A program made the position numbers and the translations under genes. This document shows, piece by piece, positions 11,752 to 21,038 of a DNA stretch of 64,000 bases; the stretch's first letter is position 1; every line of letters begins with the position of its first letter. A model generated the notes under the pieces. It did not search any database. It was not told where the DNA came from and saw only the letters and a program-made list of their open reading frames with translations. The DNA comes from Chamaecyparis obtusa (Eukaryota; Streptophyta; Pinopsida; Cupressales; Cupressaceae): positions 682,001-746,000 of the forward strand of contig BSBK01007029.1 of NCBI GenBank assembly GCA_027943335.1. The letters run 5' to 3'.

Positions 11752-13150
11752 TTAAGTGGAATTAAGGATGTCACCCAGTCCAGTGGACGAGGTTTCATCG
11801 ATGGTGTTACTTGACTCAGCATTCTCACTAGATGCCTTCTTCCACATAGTGTTCCTTAATCTTGTGATCTCTACAATGTTGTAACCACTTTCAAATATAT
11901 GGTTTTCATCTAGTGCTCGGTCTCTACAGTTCTTGCTTAAATGACCAGCCTTGTGATAGTGCATACATGCCATTCTAGTGCTTGTCCAACTTATTGAATG
12001 TCCAATCCGACCTTTTATGTAACAATTTGCTGCAATGTGTCCATACCGACCACATACAACACAATTAGTCCATGTATTATAATCCCAAACACATGAGTTA
12101 CCTTGTCTTCTCAATTGATATGGCTTGCATTGTGGTTTCTCCTTAGGTGTCTAGAATTGTTTCATTTTTGCCTTACATTCTCATGCAGTGTGTCCATGCT
12201 TATTGCAAGTATAGCATATCTTCTCCGCAGTAGTATTGTTAGCAAGATCTTTTTGCTTAGCTCTGCACTCATAAGAAGGATGTCCAAACTTTCCACAATA
12301 ATAACAATATCCATTAAATTTAGGAGTAACAGGAGGTTTGCCTCGTGCTTTTCTTTTGCACACATTTGATGTATGTCCTAATTTTCCACAATGATAACAT
12401 GCTAACACTTTAGGTTTCTTATTTTGATTGTTGTTGACATTTTCAACTTGTTGTGATGATTCTCCTTCACCGGTGTAGCCTATACCAGATTTACTTCCAA
12501 CTCTTCTCTGATTAGTCAGGAAATCATCAATCTTTTTAGAACTTTCCTCAACTATCTTCATCATCTCATTGTGTTTCTTTTTTATTTTCAATTCATTTCT
12601 TAAATTTTTATTGTCTACTCTGAGTATTGCAACATCTTCAAGTATTCTTGATAATTCTCCATTTACTCAGTTCATTTCTTGATTGACAGTCATCATTTGA
12701 TTTGATGCTTGAAATTGTCGGTCAGTGAGTCTCTGTATTTCACTTTCTTTTGCTTGAAGTTGTTTAGTCATCAGTCTTCGGTCTTCAATAGCCATATTCC
12801 AATCTTGTTCAGCTTGTCTAGCATTGTTCATAATTTCCACCATTCTTACCATCTGAGATTCTTGACTGATTTGAAGTGCTTTTACTTGCTCAGATAGATG
12901 TTGATTCTTTTCAGATAAATCAGTGATGATACTTTCAGATCCATTAGAGATGCTTCCAGAAATTTATCCAACATGATCAAATATATCATCAATAGGTTCT
13001 TCATGATAATTGATCTCACTCTACAGGATTGCAAGGTTCTTCCTATCAACCAGTAACTTCTTCAGTTCTTCCTTGGCTTGTTTATACTATTCCACAAACA
13101 TCTGCATTTGTAACTTTTGATTCTCAATAGACTTGTCAAGCTTATATCTC
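11752..13150 (-). pseudogene. Element A gag-like protein: coiled coil plus five CCHC zinc knuckles
   Basis: A single frame from about 13150 to 11752 is broken by a few stops (for example near 12178 and 12664). The N-terminal half is heptad-rich (VDRKNLAIL, EDRRLMTKQLQAKESEIQRL) and probably coiled coil. The C-terminal half carries five knuckles: CYHCGKLGHTSNVC, CYYCGKFGHPSYEC, CYTCNKHGHTA-EC (interrupted by a stop), CVVCGRYGHIAANC and a degenerate CMHYHKAGHLSKNC with Cys2 replaced by Tyr. Copia gag usually has one knuckle and a UBN2 domain; here UBN2 is not visible. Its likely role is RNA binding and packaging. The array also resembles CNBP-type host proteins. Confidence 0.8.
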
Positions 13151-13205
13151 TCCAAGACTTAGATCTTTTACCCTTCAATGGTTAAACTGTTCAACAAGAG
13201 AACTG

Positions 13206-13219
13206 AGCTCTGATACCAA
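13206..13219 (-). other. Element A primer-binding site (initiator Met-tRNA type)
   Basis: On the minus strand TGGTATCAGAGCTC follows the LTR end after two bases, complementary to the 3' end of plant initiator tRNA-Met. Confidence 0.9.
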
Positions 13220-13220
13220 T

Positions 13221-14413
13221 TGTTGGAATTAGGAGAGATAGATACTGAGAGGGGAGGGGTAAATCAGTGTCTTCAAAACTTTCACTTGTAATACCTTTCA
13301 AATCTATATTAGCAATTTGTATTAACCGACCAAATTGACTTGTATCTAATTGCATAAATCAATCATCTAGTTAACTTAAGAAAGTAAACAACATGAAATC
13401 AATATGACAATCACATAACACAAGTATTTTGGTAACGCAAAAACACTTCTTAGAAGGTAAAAAATGCGGCGGGGATGACACCCATAAATTCTTCACTACT
13501 GCAGATAGAAAAAGTTTTCCTGTTAGGGCTACAAGTTTTGATCACTTCTAGTGATCTCACCCTGTTAGGAGTGACATATCAGATCAGCTAGATCTACCTA
13601 GTTATAGGATTTCAGCAACACTATTGAATTGTGCACTTGGTTAAGAGATTTACAAAAGACTATTAAGTCTACTCTGTTAAGAGATTTAACAAAAGCTCTA
13701 TTACAATTGTCAGAAAGTAATATGCAAAATTATCTGCTAATTGACACTCAATTGTCTAAAATAGATCTTATAATTCTCTAATAAAATATCACCTTGACTG
13801 TGATGAATCTTTACTCTGTTCTGCTTGGTATACTGTTCTGTTCTCCTGACTGATTATCTTGAAGTTAGGAAATGACTTCAAGTGCTTCATGAATCATATA
13901 TCTCAATTCAACAACCCCTTAAAGTGGTATGAACATGCTGAATATATAGTGTTCTATTTTGCCGCTTAAGGAAAATTTAGGTTACAAAAATTATCATAAC
14001 CCTAAGATCTATGGTGTAGAATTAACCTAGATCAACTATTACAAACAAGATAAACATTACATTTAATGAATATCTATTACAATAGATGCTCCTTGATCTT
14101 GGTAAACCATTTTATGATCTGTTGTAACCGTTTGCATAGAAGAATGTGCCATTTTTTATTACTATGCCATTTTTTAAGATCATCAGTAAACATTGTATAG
14201 ACTGCTCGGTGTATACTGTGATGCTCAGTGTTTACTGACTGTCGGTGTCGGTGTTTACTGGTGCTTGGTAAACTGTATAATGCTCAGTGTAAGACTTTAC
14301 TGACTGCTCTATCTTGCTTGTAGTTACCGACCAACTTAATATAAGTTACTGACCGATCTGTTTGACATCTTTTGATACTAATGACAAACTTGAATGCTCA
14401 ATAGTGATTAACA
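13221..14413 (-). repeat. Element A, 5' LTR (right copy)
   Basis: It matches 6161-7353 over its whole length, begins TGTTGGAATTAGG and ends GATTAACA on the plus strand. It lies beside the PBS, so it is the 5' LTR in element sense. Confidence 0.9.
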
Positions 14414-14415
14414 TG

Positions 14416-14500
14416 AAGAAGCAATATATTTTGGCAAATGAAGAGTAGAAAGATGATGATATTCTTGAGATCATGGATGGACACAATGTTGTAGATAGAA
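14416..14500 (+). pseudogene. NOG1: NOG1-like fragment, C-terminal part
   Basis: The reading KQYILANEE-stop-KDDDILEIMDGHNVVD matches the region near the NOG1 C-terminus (HYILANEEW-DDIPEI-DGHNV type), with the Trp codon changed to TAG. It continues the fragment at 6083-6160 on the other side of element A. The roughly 1.3 kb of coding sequence that should lie between the two is absent and was lost before element A inserted. Confidence 0.7.
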
Positions 14501-14502
14501 TG

Positions 14503-14582
14503 GGAAGACATCTTTCTAGACTGGCCCTGGATCCTTTGACAATTGGGGTAGGATCTAGACCCAGGATAAAAAGATGTCTTCC
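14503..14582. repeat. Imperfect hairpin with about 32-bp arms
   Basis: GGAAGACATCTTTCTAG at 14503 pairs with the reverse of AAAAAGATGTCTTCC ending at 14582, with a loop of about 17 nt and roughly 25 of 32 positions paired. It lies just after the NOG1 fragment. The size fits a small foldback or a miRNA-like precursor, but nothing shows expression. Confidence 0.45.
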
Positions 14583-14845
14583 TTTCTGTTGTGGAATTAT
14601 CCCTTCTTTGGCCTGCACTCATTCCTCTTCTCAAAAATGGTTATTTAGAAACTTTGGATACTATTTCTCATCCATGCACGAAATGTGCTAGTGATCATAT
14701 AAAATTACTTTAGGCCTCCAGTATTGATGAGATGTACAAGTGTAAAATGTTTTTGTGAGACTGGGATCAATTTGTGCAGTGTACATAAATGCAAGGTGGT
14801 GATTATTCTCGATGATTGATAGGTAGCTAGGACAGTAGCTAGGAC

Positions 14846-15292
14846 TAAAGATAACACAACTCAAGAGACCATCATAGGTTGTCTCTTTCTTCAGTCTATA
14901 TTATTGACAAAATGTTTTACCTTTCATTAGCTCATCAAATCTGGGGATTTGAAAGAATTTAATAGAATATTTTCATGACAACATATATTATTTAAGTTGA
15001 CGTTGCATGAATTTATCTACTTCGCACACTTGTATACTATGAAGACGATGATAAAGAAGCATCTCCTCCCATGGCCATGCTTCTTTATTTCCATCCTTAT
15101 AGTCTACAAGTGTGCAAAGTAGATAAATTCATGCAACGTCAACTTAAATAATATACATTGTCATGAAAATATTCTATTAAATTCTTTCAAATCCCCAAAT
15201 TTGATGAGCTAATGAAAGGTAAAACATTTTGTCAATAATATAGACCGAAGAAAGAGACAACCTATGATGGTATCTTGAGCTGTGTTATCTTT
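14846..15292. repeat. 447-bp near-perfect palindrome
   Basis: Arms 14846-15062 and 15077-15292 (about 217 bp each) are reverse complements with few mismatches. The loop is only 14 nt (ctcctcccatggcc). The outer ends read TAAAGATAACACA / TGTGTTATCTTTA. No coding capacity. It is a strong foldback element or inverted duplication, able to give a long hairpin RNA if transcribed. Confidence 0.85.
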
Positions 15293-15294
15293 AA

Positions 15295-15870
15295 TGTGCA
15301 TATCTGTTAGTTTTTTGACACTTTATAATTAATTCTAATAGAAGTGCTATGCATTCGACAGATAAAATGTCAAAGAAAAATAATTTATGACAATTCTTCT
15401 GACAGTTATGCTATACGTTCAATAGGGAAACCTGTCAGAGAAATGTTGCACGACTGTCACTCTTCTGATAGGTTAAGTGTCACAAATAGAAAATTTTTGA
15501 TAGAAAATTTGACAGTGATGCCATATCACCGACAAGTATATCTATCAGAATTTGGTGGAAACTATCACTATTCCAATAGTTCTAATGTCGGAAAGGATAT
15601 ATTTGCGACAGTTCATTCTGATAGAGAGTGTATATTTCTGATAGGTCTTGTTGTTAGCATTCCAATGGATGAACCACAGGAAATGCCATAATGAAGCTAT
15701 TGTCATGTACAAGTTTCTGACGTGATGTGGTGTTGGTAAACCAATAGATATGTCTTCTATCACAATTTCAATTGCAAAAACTACGACGGACTCATGTGTC
15801 AAAATGTCGACAGATTAGCATTGCAAATCTAACAAATGGCCATCGAAATTTGGCCTCAAATGTACTAGTG
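15295..15870. mobile_element. CACTA-like DNA transposon, right end with subterminal repeats
   Basis: The segment is dense in short TCTGACAG / CTGATAG / TGTCGG-type motifs, as in CACTA subterminal regions. It ends TTTGGCCTCAAATGTACTAGTG at 15870. The reverse complement of that end begins CACTAGTACATTTG and matches the end at 17688 in 31 of 38 positions. Immediately after it, the LTR text of the copia family resumes (aaggcacaaaa, as at 37864), which confirms the boundary. The left end is not found in the window. Confidence 0.65.
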
Positions 15871-16008
15871 AAGGCACAAAATTTTTATTAGTTTATGTTA
15901 CCGAGTTGCAAAATTCATTGGAATTATTTTAAGTGTTACGTCTTTGTATTTGGGACTATAGGATAACTAATCTAACTGATTCACCCCCCCCTCTTAGTTA
16001 TTCTAACA
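15871..16008 (+). repeat. Copia 1: last 138 bp of its 5' LTR
   Basis: It matches the last 137 bp of the copia LTR ending at 38000 and the end of the LTR at 58700-60204. It ends in a pyrimidine run and TTCTAACA. The upstream part of the LTR is cut off by the CACTA-like end at 15870. Confidence 0.85.
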
Positions 16009-16010
16009 AT

Positions 16011-16022
16011 TGATATTAGAGC
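16011..16022 (+). other. Copia 1 primer-binding site (degenerate)
   Basis: TGATATTAGAGC differs from the Met-tRNA PBS TGGTATCAGAGC at two positions. It lies two bases after the LTR end. Confidence 0.8.
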
Positions 16023-16072
16023 ATTGGTTGCTTAGAATAAAGTTTTAAGGACTTCAGCAGAAAGATTACAAG

Positions 16073-16951
16073 ATGTATAAGAGGGAAGTGCCGAAGCTAA
16101 ATAAGGACAACTTTAGTATATGGTAAAGTCAAATGAAACTTCATATATCTAGAATTGGCAATTCTGCTATAACCTTATTGGAAAATGGCTACATAGCACC
16201 ATCGACTGGACATTTGAATCTTGATCAGTTGAGAGACTGACATGAACACAACCTTACTATGATAGAGATTGTTGCTGCTCTATTCAATGCTGAATTTGAG
16301 GATGTCAAGACTTGCACTACTGCACAAGAAATGTTGGATAAACTAGCTCAAGTCTATGGTGGTGATGCAAATGTAAAGAGAGCTAAAGATGAAAGCTTGA
16401 GAGGCAAATTTGATGATATGAAAATGAAGGAAGGAGAAAACATTACACAATATTCAAACCAAATTAAAGAGATAGTCAATGCTATCCAAGGATCTGGTGG
16501 TGTCATTGATGAAGATATAGTGGTAAGTAAAATTCTGAGAACCTTGTTGCCTGTATATGCAATCAGAATATCTGCTATACATGAAATGAGGTATGCACCT
16601 AGCAACACTCTTACTCTTGATAGTATGATTGGTAAGTTAACAACTTTTGAGATGAATAATTTTGATAATAGTGTTGTACCGCCTATTGAGTTTTCTTTTA
16701 TGTCTTCTCTGAGGATTGGTAAATATAGCAATAGACATAATATAAAGAATGACAGTGATAGTAATATTGATGATGAGCTTGATGAACTTGAAGCTATTAT
16801 GGCCCGGAGACTACCTAAAGGTAAAGGTAGATATAAGGGTAAATTAGCTTTGGCTTGTTTTAATTGTAAAGAAGTTGGCCATATTGTTGTTAGATGTCCC
16901 AATAGGAAGGAGGAAGATAAGGACCAAGACCAATATGGTGATAGAAGCTAT
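16073..16951 (+). pseudogene. Copia 1 gag (UBN2 type), N-terminal and central part
   Basis: It starts MYKREVPKLNKDNFSIW, the usual copia gag opening, with early stops at the codon after SIW and after QLRD. From 16259 it is open for 230 codons. The UBN2-type core (MLDKLAQVYGG, LRGKFDDMKMKEGENI) is followed by an acidic linker and a zinc knuckle CFNCKEVGHIVVRCPNR near residue 260. Gag packages element RNA in virus-like particles. The frame is cut at 16952 by a TRIM insertion, whose first codons add CYK and a stop. The remainder continues at 17285. Confidence 0.85.
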
Positions 16952-17284
16952 TGTTACAAGTAGCGGTTGCCGTTGCACCAAAAGATTGACCTGTTAATGC
17001 CTGATACAACCACTAGACTTATAGAACACAGGAGGCTGTTAAACCATGTCACGAATCCTGAAGGGAGACATTAGCGGTTAGTCCAACAATCCCCCCCTCA
17101 GCATCACCTAAGGGGATTTGAACTTGTGACCAAGCTCTGATACCACTTGTTACAAGTAGCGGTTGTTGTTGCACCAAAAGATCAACCTGTTAATGCCCAA
17201 TACAACCACTAGACTTATAGAACATAGGAGGCTATTAAACCATGTCACGAATCCTAAAGGGAGACATTGGTAGTTAGTCCAATA
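16952..17284 (-). mobile_element. TRIM: 333-bp miniature LTR retrotransposon
   Basis: Two 137-bp LTRs (16952-17088 and 17148-17284) flank a 59-bp internal region. The target duplication GCTAT is exact at 16947-16951 and 17285-17289. On the minus strand the internal region begins GTGGTATCAGAGCTTGGTC (PBS for Met-tRNA) and ends GAGGGGGGAT (PPT). There is no coding capacity. LTR ends are TG..CA, with one end mutated to TATTGG on the minus strand. The related copia copy at about 31797 shows the empty site (agctatggaagaag). Confidence 0.95.
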
Positions 17285-17687
17285 GCTATAGAAGAAGAAA
17301 TAATAGAGGTTACCGACACTACAATAGAAATAACCAGGATTACAAAGATAAGGGCAAAAAGGCATGTTATTTAGTTGAAGAAGAGGATAGTGACACCGAT
17401 ACCGATGATAATGTTGAGGTAGTATTTTTTGTGATGAAAGATGATTCTGAGGAAGAGGAAAGATATGTAGAAACAACACTCATCTCTAAATTTAGTAAAA
17501 ATGATACTTGGATCATTGATAGTGGTTGTACACATCACATGACTAGTGATGAAGATAAGTTTGATCATCTTGAGAATTATAATGGAGGATCAGTAAAAAT
17601 GGGTAATGATACACCTTGCATGGTTAAAGGAAAATGATCTTTATTGATAAATATAAAATCAGATGTGATAATGCTTATTGGGTAAAA
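17285..17687 (+). pseudogene. Copia 1 gag C-terminus and protease start
   Basis: After the TRIM the gag frame resumes with SYRRRNNRGYRHYNRNN, an acidic stretch, then TWIIDSGCTHHMT, the active-site motif (DSG) of copia aspartic protease. The same text occurs at 31805-32200. The protein ends at a TGA near 17637, and the element is cut at 17687 by a CACTA-like end. Pol is not found in continuation. Confidence 0.85.
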
Positions 17688-17820
17688 CACTACAACATTT
17701 GGGGTCAAATTTTGATGCCAATTTGCGACGCCACTACAATTTGTGTTTTTTTTTGCAAGTGCACCCAATGGTGTCATAATAGTGATGATGACATCGTAAT
17801 TGTGACACCCCTTTAGTTAT
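17688..17820 (+). mobile_element. CACTA-like DNA transposon, left end
   Basis: It starts CACTACAACATTTGGGGTC and continues with GATGCCAATTTGCGACGCC and CACTACAA again, a subterminal repeat pattern. The uninterrupted copia text in the other copy (ggtaaaattagg at about 32196) shows the insertion lies directly after GGTAAAA. The right end of this element is not certain. It may include the repeats and the SET/transposase-like genes up to about 31500. Confidence 0.65.
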
Positions 17821-18047
17821 AAACAAAAAAAAAAGAAAAAGAAAGTGTCAATTGTAATTTTTGTGAATTCGAAGAGCTTCCACGAAGATGTCACTACACT
17901 TTTGCATGGTGCAAAGAGGGCATTCAATTTTGTCATGCGCGAAGAGGCTAGCACCATGTAGGAAGAGGGCACTGGCACTCAAGGTAGGCATTTGAGCTTT
18001 TTATTCTCATTAACTCAATTAATGGCACAAAATGAATGTTAATAGTG

Positions 18048-18771
18048 GCATTGTTTACATCTTAGCATTTGGAATGCTCGATGACCTGTGAGCTTTGAGA
18101 GCTAGGGCATTGTTGCTATTACCTTCAAGGCATTGTATGAAGTGTTTGATATCTCTTTATTTTTTTTGTTGTTGATATTCACTATGTGGTACTCCTTGTT
18201 TATGATCATTTCATGAGGAAATGTCTTGATGGATCTCAGGCTGCAAGCTAGGGCATCATACATTGTTTATGAGCTCACTATTGAATACTAGCATTGTTTA
18301 CATCTTTTCATTTGGAATGCTTGATGACCCATGAGGTTTGAGAGCTACGACATTGTCGCTATTACCTTCAAGGCATTGTGTGAAGTGTTTGATCTCTCTT
18401 TATTTGTTTTTCTATTGATATTCACTATGTGGTACTCCCCGTTTATGATCATTTCATGAGGAAATGTCTTCATGGCTCATGGGCTGCAAGCTAGGGCATC
18501 ATACATTGTTCATGAGCTCACTATTTAATACTAGCATTGTTTACATCTTTTCATTTGGAATACTTGATGATGTGTGAGCTTTGAGAGCTAGGGCATCATT
18601 TCTATTACCTTCAAGGCATTGTGAAGAGTTTGATCTCTATTTATTATTTTTGTTGTTGATATTCACTATATGGTACTCCCCGTTTATGATCATTTCATGA
18701 GGAAATGTCTTGATGGATCATGGGCTGTAAGCTAGGGCATCATACATTGTTCATGAGGTCACTATTTAATA
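18048..18771 (+). repeat. Tandem array of a 243-bp repeat, three units
   Basis: Units start at 18048, 18291 and 18534, each beginning GCATTGTTTACATCTT and containing CTATTACCTTCAAGGCATTG and TATGATCATTTCATGAGGAAATG. The first two periods are both 243 bp. No open frame is conserved, so the array is satellite-like or part of a DNA transposon interior. Confidence 0.85.
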
Positions 18772-19946
18772 TCTAGCCAGGCCATGTAAATGGTACTAGG
18801 CCAACCCAATCAGCCCAAAAAAATGTGTCATGTTTATCTCTATCAAATACACTCATTCACCATTTTGTTCTTGTTCCTCACACAAATATTGCATCAAAAG
18901 TAATTGTAAACAATGATTCAAAGAAAAAAGAAACAACTACAATAGATTAGACCCCAAAAGAATATAGTCAAGGAGAAATAGTACCCTAATTAGAGACAAA
19001 ATGAACTCTTAATGTAAGCAAGCATGGAACCAAAGAGGGGAAAGTAAGGCACCAACCAGACTTGGGAAAATATAACATCCAAAATCATAGAGGATGCTAA
19101 CAGAAAAAGGAGGTTAGCAAGTTAAAAACTCAACACCAAATAAAGCATGGAAAGGCACCAAAGAGCACAAGAAGTAGCATCCAAATTAATACCAATAGAA
19201 GCATCAATAATCTGGATACTAGGAAGGACAGGTTTAGTTTAAGGATGAAAACTTTTACAAACACTATACATGAAAACCATAGCCCAAACAAAATGATGAC
19301 TGCATGATTCCTTTACCCACACATGCCAAATTTCATTATCATTTTCATCAAACATGATATGCTAAAGTTGCTTATGGTGTTTGGAAGTCAACCTAGTTTA
19401 CATTTCTTAGTTGTAACACTTAGTCATAAATTTGAATTAAAAATACTTGTCACAATGATATGTTAATTATAGATCTCTTTCTATGATGAAGAGTTGAAAT
19501 AAACTCTAAACAGTTTTAGATTGTGACAAGAATAAATTTCATACCTTTCCCACACAAGATCAGCTGTAAAGATCTTAGCTTTCTTCTCCCCTGAATTCAC
19601 AATAAGAATAGTTAAAATTCAATTATCTTAGTTTTTCTTCAAATCTATTCAAAACTCCTATGAATTCACTATGCATTAGGTATGACATATGAAGGAATGA
19701 ATTTGAAATAAGAAAGAAAAATGTTTCTGTTTAAAAACTAGCATAATTAAGCCTCAAACAAAAAAAGTGCAAATGTATAAACTTACATGCTATATACACC
19801 ACCCTGATCTACTGAAAAGGTCTTAGCCTTCTTCTCCCCTGAAATTATAATAGGAAAAAATAAAATTCAATACTGTTAGTTCTTATTCAAATCTATTTGA
19901 AACTCCTATCAACTCATTGTCCAATAGTTAAACTAACCTATGACTT
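18772..19946. other. Unassigned DNA with one diverged duplication
   Basis: No gene seen. A segment around GGTCTTAGCCTTCTTCTCCCCTGAA at 19800-19935 repeats 19545-19680 with about 260-bp spacing. Confidence 0.4.
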
Positions 19947-20201
19947 CAAAGGAGGAATTATGAAATATAGTTGTAGGTAGTTATCTCTTCTATAATGATG
20001 GAGGATTCAAAGGTAATGGTCAATGAGGTTGTTTCTATTAGATCATACATTAATACACTTACTCTTTTGAATTTGAGCTTGGGCATCATATATTGTTTTA
20101 TATACTATTTATTTCATTCAGATCGTGAGCTTGGCATTTGTAATGTATTTCCTATTATTGGATTAATATTTCCATGTTTTTGAGGTTGTAGATGTCCTTT
20201 T
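19947..20201 (+). repeat. Segmental duplication S, copy 1 (copy 2 at 22438-22739)
   Basis: The block from CTTCAAAGGAGGAATTAT through GAGGTTGTAGATG is repeated at 22438-22739, where it carries a small internal insertion around 22590-22625. It is not coding in either copy. Confidence 0.8.
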
Positions 20202-20330
20202 ACTAATCTTGTATAAACAAAATATATACCATGTTGACTCACAACCCATGAGGTTTTGTTTGATAACACATTTGACATCATACTTTTTGCTCCATTTTGG
20301 TATTGATTTACTCACTGCATGCATATGTTT

Positions 20331-20607
20331 CCTGAGTGCACATGTTTTGTAGCATAGTTCATTTTAGAAGTGTATGGTTTGACTATGCACATACATAACT
20401 GTAGATGAGGATCAATAATAGGGTGTCAAGCATTGCTTAGATCCTGTGGATCTAACCCCATCTTTTCCTTCCTTGCAGGTTTTGGATCATACAAGAGCAT
20501 ACTGGATTGAACCCTGGGTCAACACTTCATTACTTCAGGAAATGTTTGGTACCTTCATTATTTATGTTCATCCACTTATGTATGTTTGCATGCATTCATA
20601 TTTTTTT
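20331..20607 (+). repeat. Segmental duplication T, copy 1 (copy 2 at 23690-23972)
   Basis: The block from CCTGAGTGCACATGTT through TATGTTCATCCACTTATGTATG recurs at 23690-23972 in the same order relative to duplication S. Both copies contain a pyrimidine tract ending in CAG (ttccttgcag, ttccttacag) like a splice acceptor, followed by TTxTGGATCATACA. Confidence 0.8.
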
Positions 20608-20670
20608 GAAAGTTGGCTATTAGTGACCATATAGGACCATTCTTGATGTTTTTGGGTCATTTGATGAAAA

Positions 20671-20812
20671 GATGTAAATAGGGACATCATTAATAAAATA
20701 GGGATATCTTAATCTTTATGAGCTCAAATTTAAAATAGTAAGTGTATTATTTTATTACTGATGTCCCTATTTGATGTTCCTATTTTATTACTGATGTCCC
20801 TATTTTGAAGTG
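20671..20812. repeat. Small inverted repeat with a doubled right arm
   Basis: TAAATAGGGACATCATTAATAA near 20675 is complementary to two tandem copies of TTATTACTGATGTCCCTATTT (about 20750-20778 and 20785-20812). The same phrase reappears near 22796. Confidence 0.6.
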
Positions 20813-21038
20813 TTTGATCATTTCTATTACCTTCAAGGCATTGTGTGAAGTGTTTGATCTCTCTTTATTTGTTTTTTTGTGCATATACCTTCTTTGATCA
20901 ACTATGATATGCATAGGTGATGAACATTCATATTTTCCTAAGTAGTACTTTGAGCTTTCCTGCAACACATGTACTATTGTGAAAATCATCACAAGTCCAT
21001 TTGTTGCAAGAAAGCTCATAGTACACATGTCTGTATGA

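Larger units (their letters stand above)
6161..14413 (-). mobile_element. Complete non-autonomous LTR retrotransposon with a novel long ORF (element A)
   Basis: Two 1193-bp direct repeats (6161-7353 and 13221-14413) bracket 5867 bp of internal DNA. The 5-bp target duplication TGAAG stands at 6156-6160 and 14414-14418. A Met-tRNA type PBS (13206-13219) and a polypurine tract (7354-7366) show that the element reads on the minus strand. LTR ends are TG..CA. The internal region carries a coiled-coil and five-zinc-knuckle gag-like protein and then one ancestral ORF of about 1197 codons. I find no reverse transcriptase, RNase H, integrase or DSG protease. It therefore resembles TR-GAG or LARD-type non-autonomous elements that depend on a copia-type partner, with an extra gene. 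LTR divergence is roughly 4 in 84 over the first bases compared. Confidence 0.9.

Noticed and set aside
16354..16902. 182-codon minus-strand open frame
   Set aside because: It is antisense to the copia 1 gag, which shows recognised motifs on the plus strand.
17121..17150. Possible tRNA gene (TGGTATCAGAGC with a T-arm-like sequence)
   Set aside because: It is the primer-binding site and interior of the TRIM. No acceptor stem or anticodon arm can be folded.
16952..17284. Cassandra-type TRIM with 5S rRNA promoter
   Set aside because: I cannot find the 5S A-box / C-box motifs in the 137-bp LTRs.
18048..18771. CRISPR-like array
   Set aside because: Units are 243 bp, fully repeated without unique spacers, and the genome is eukaryotic.
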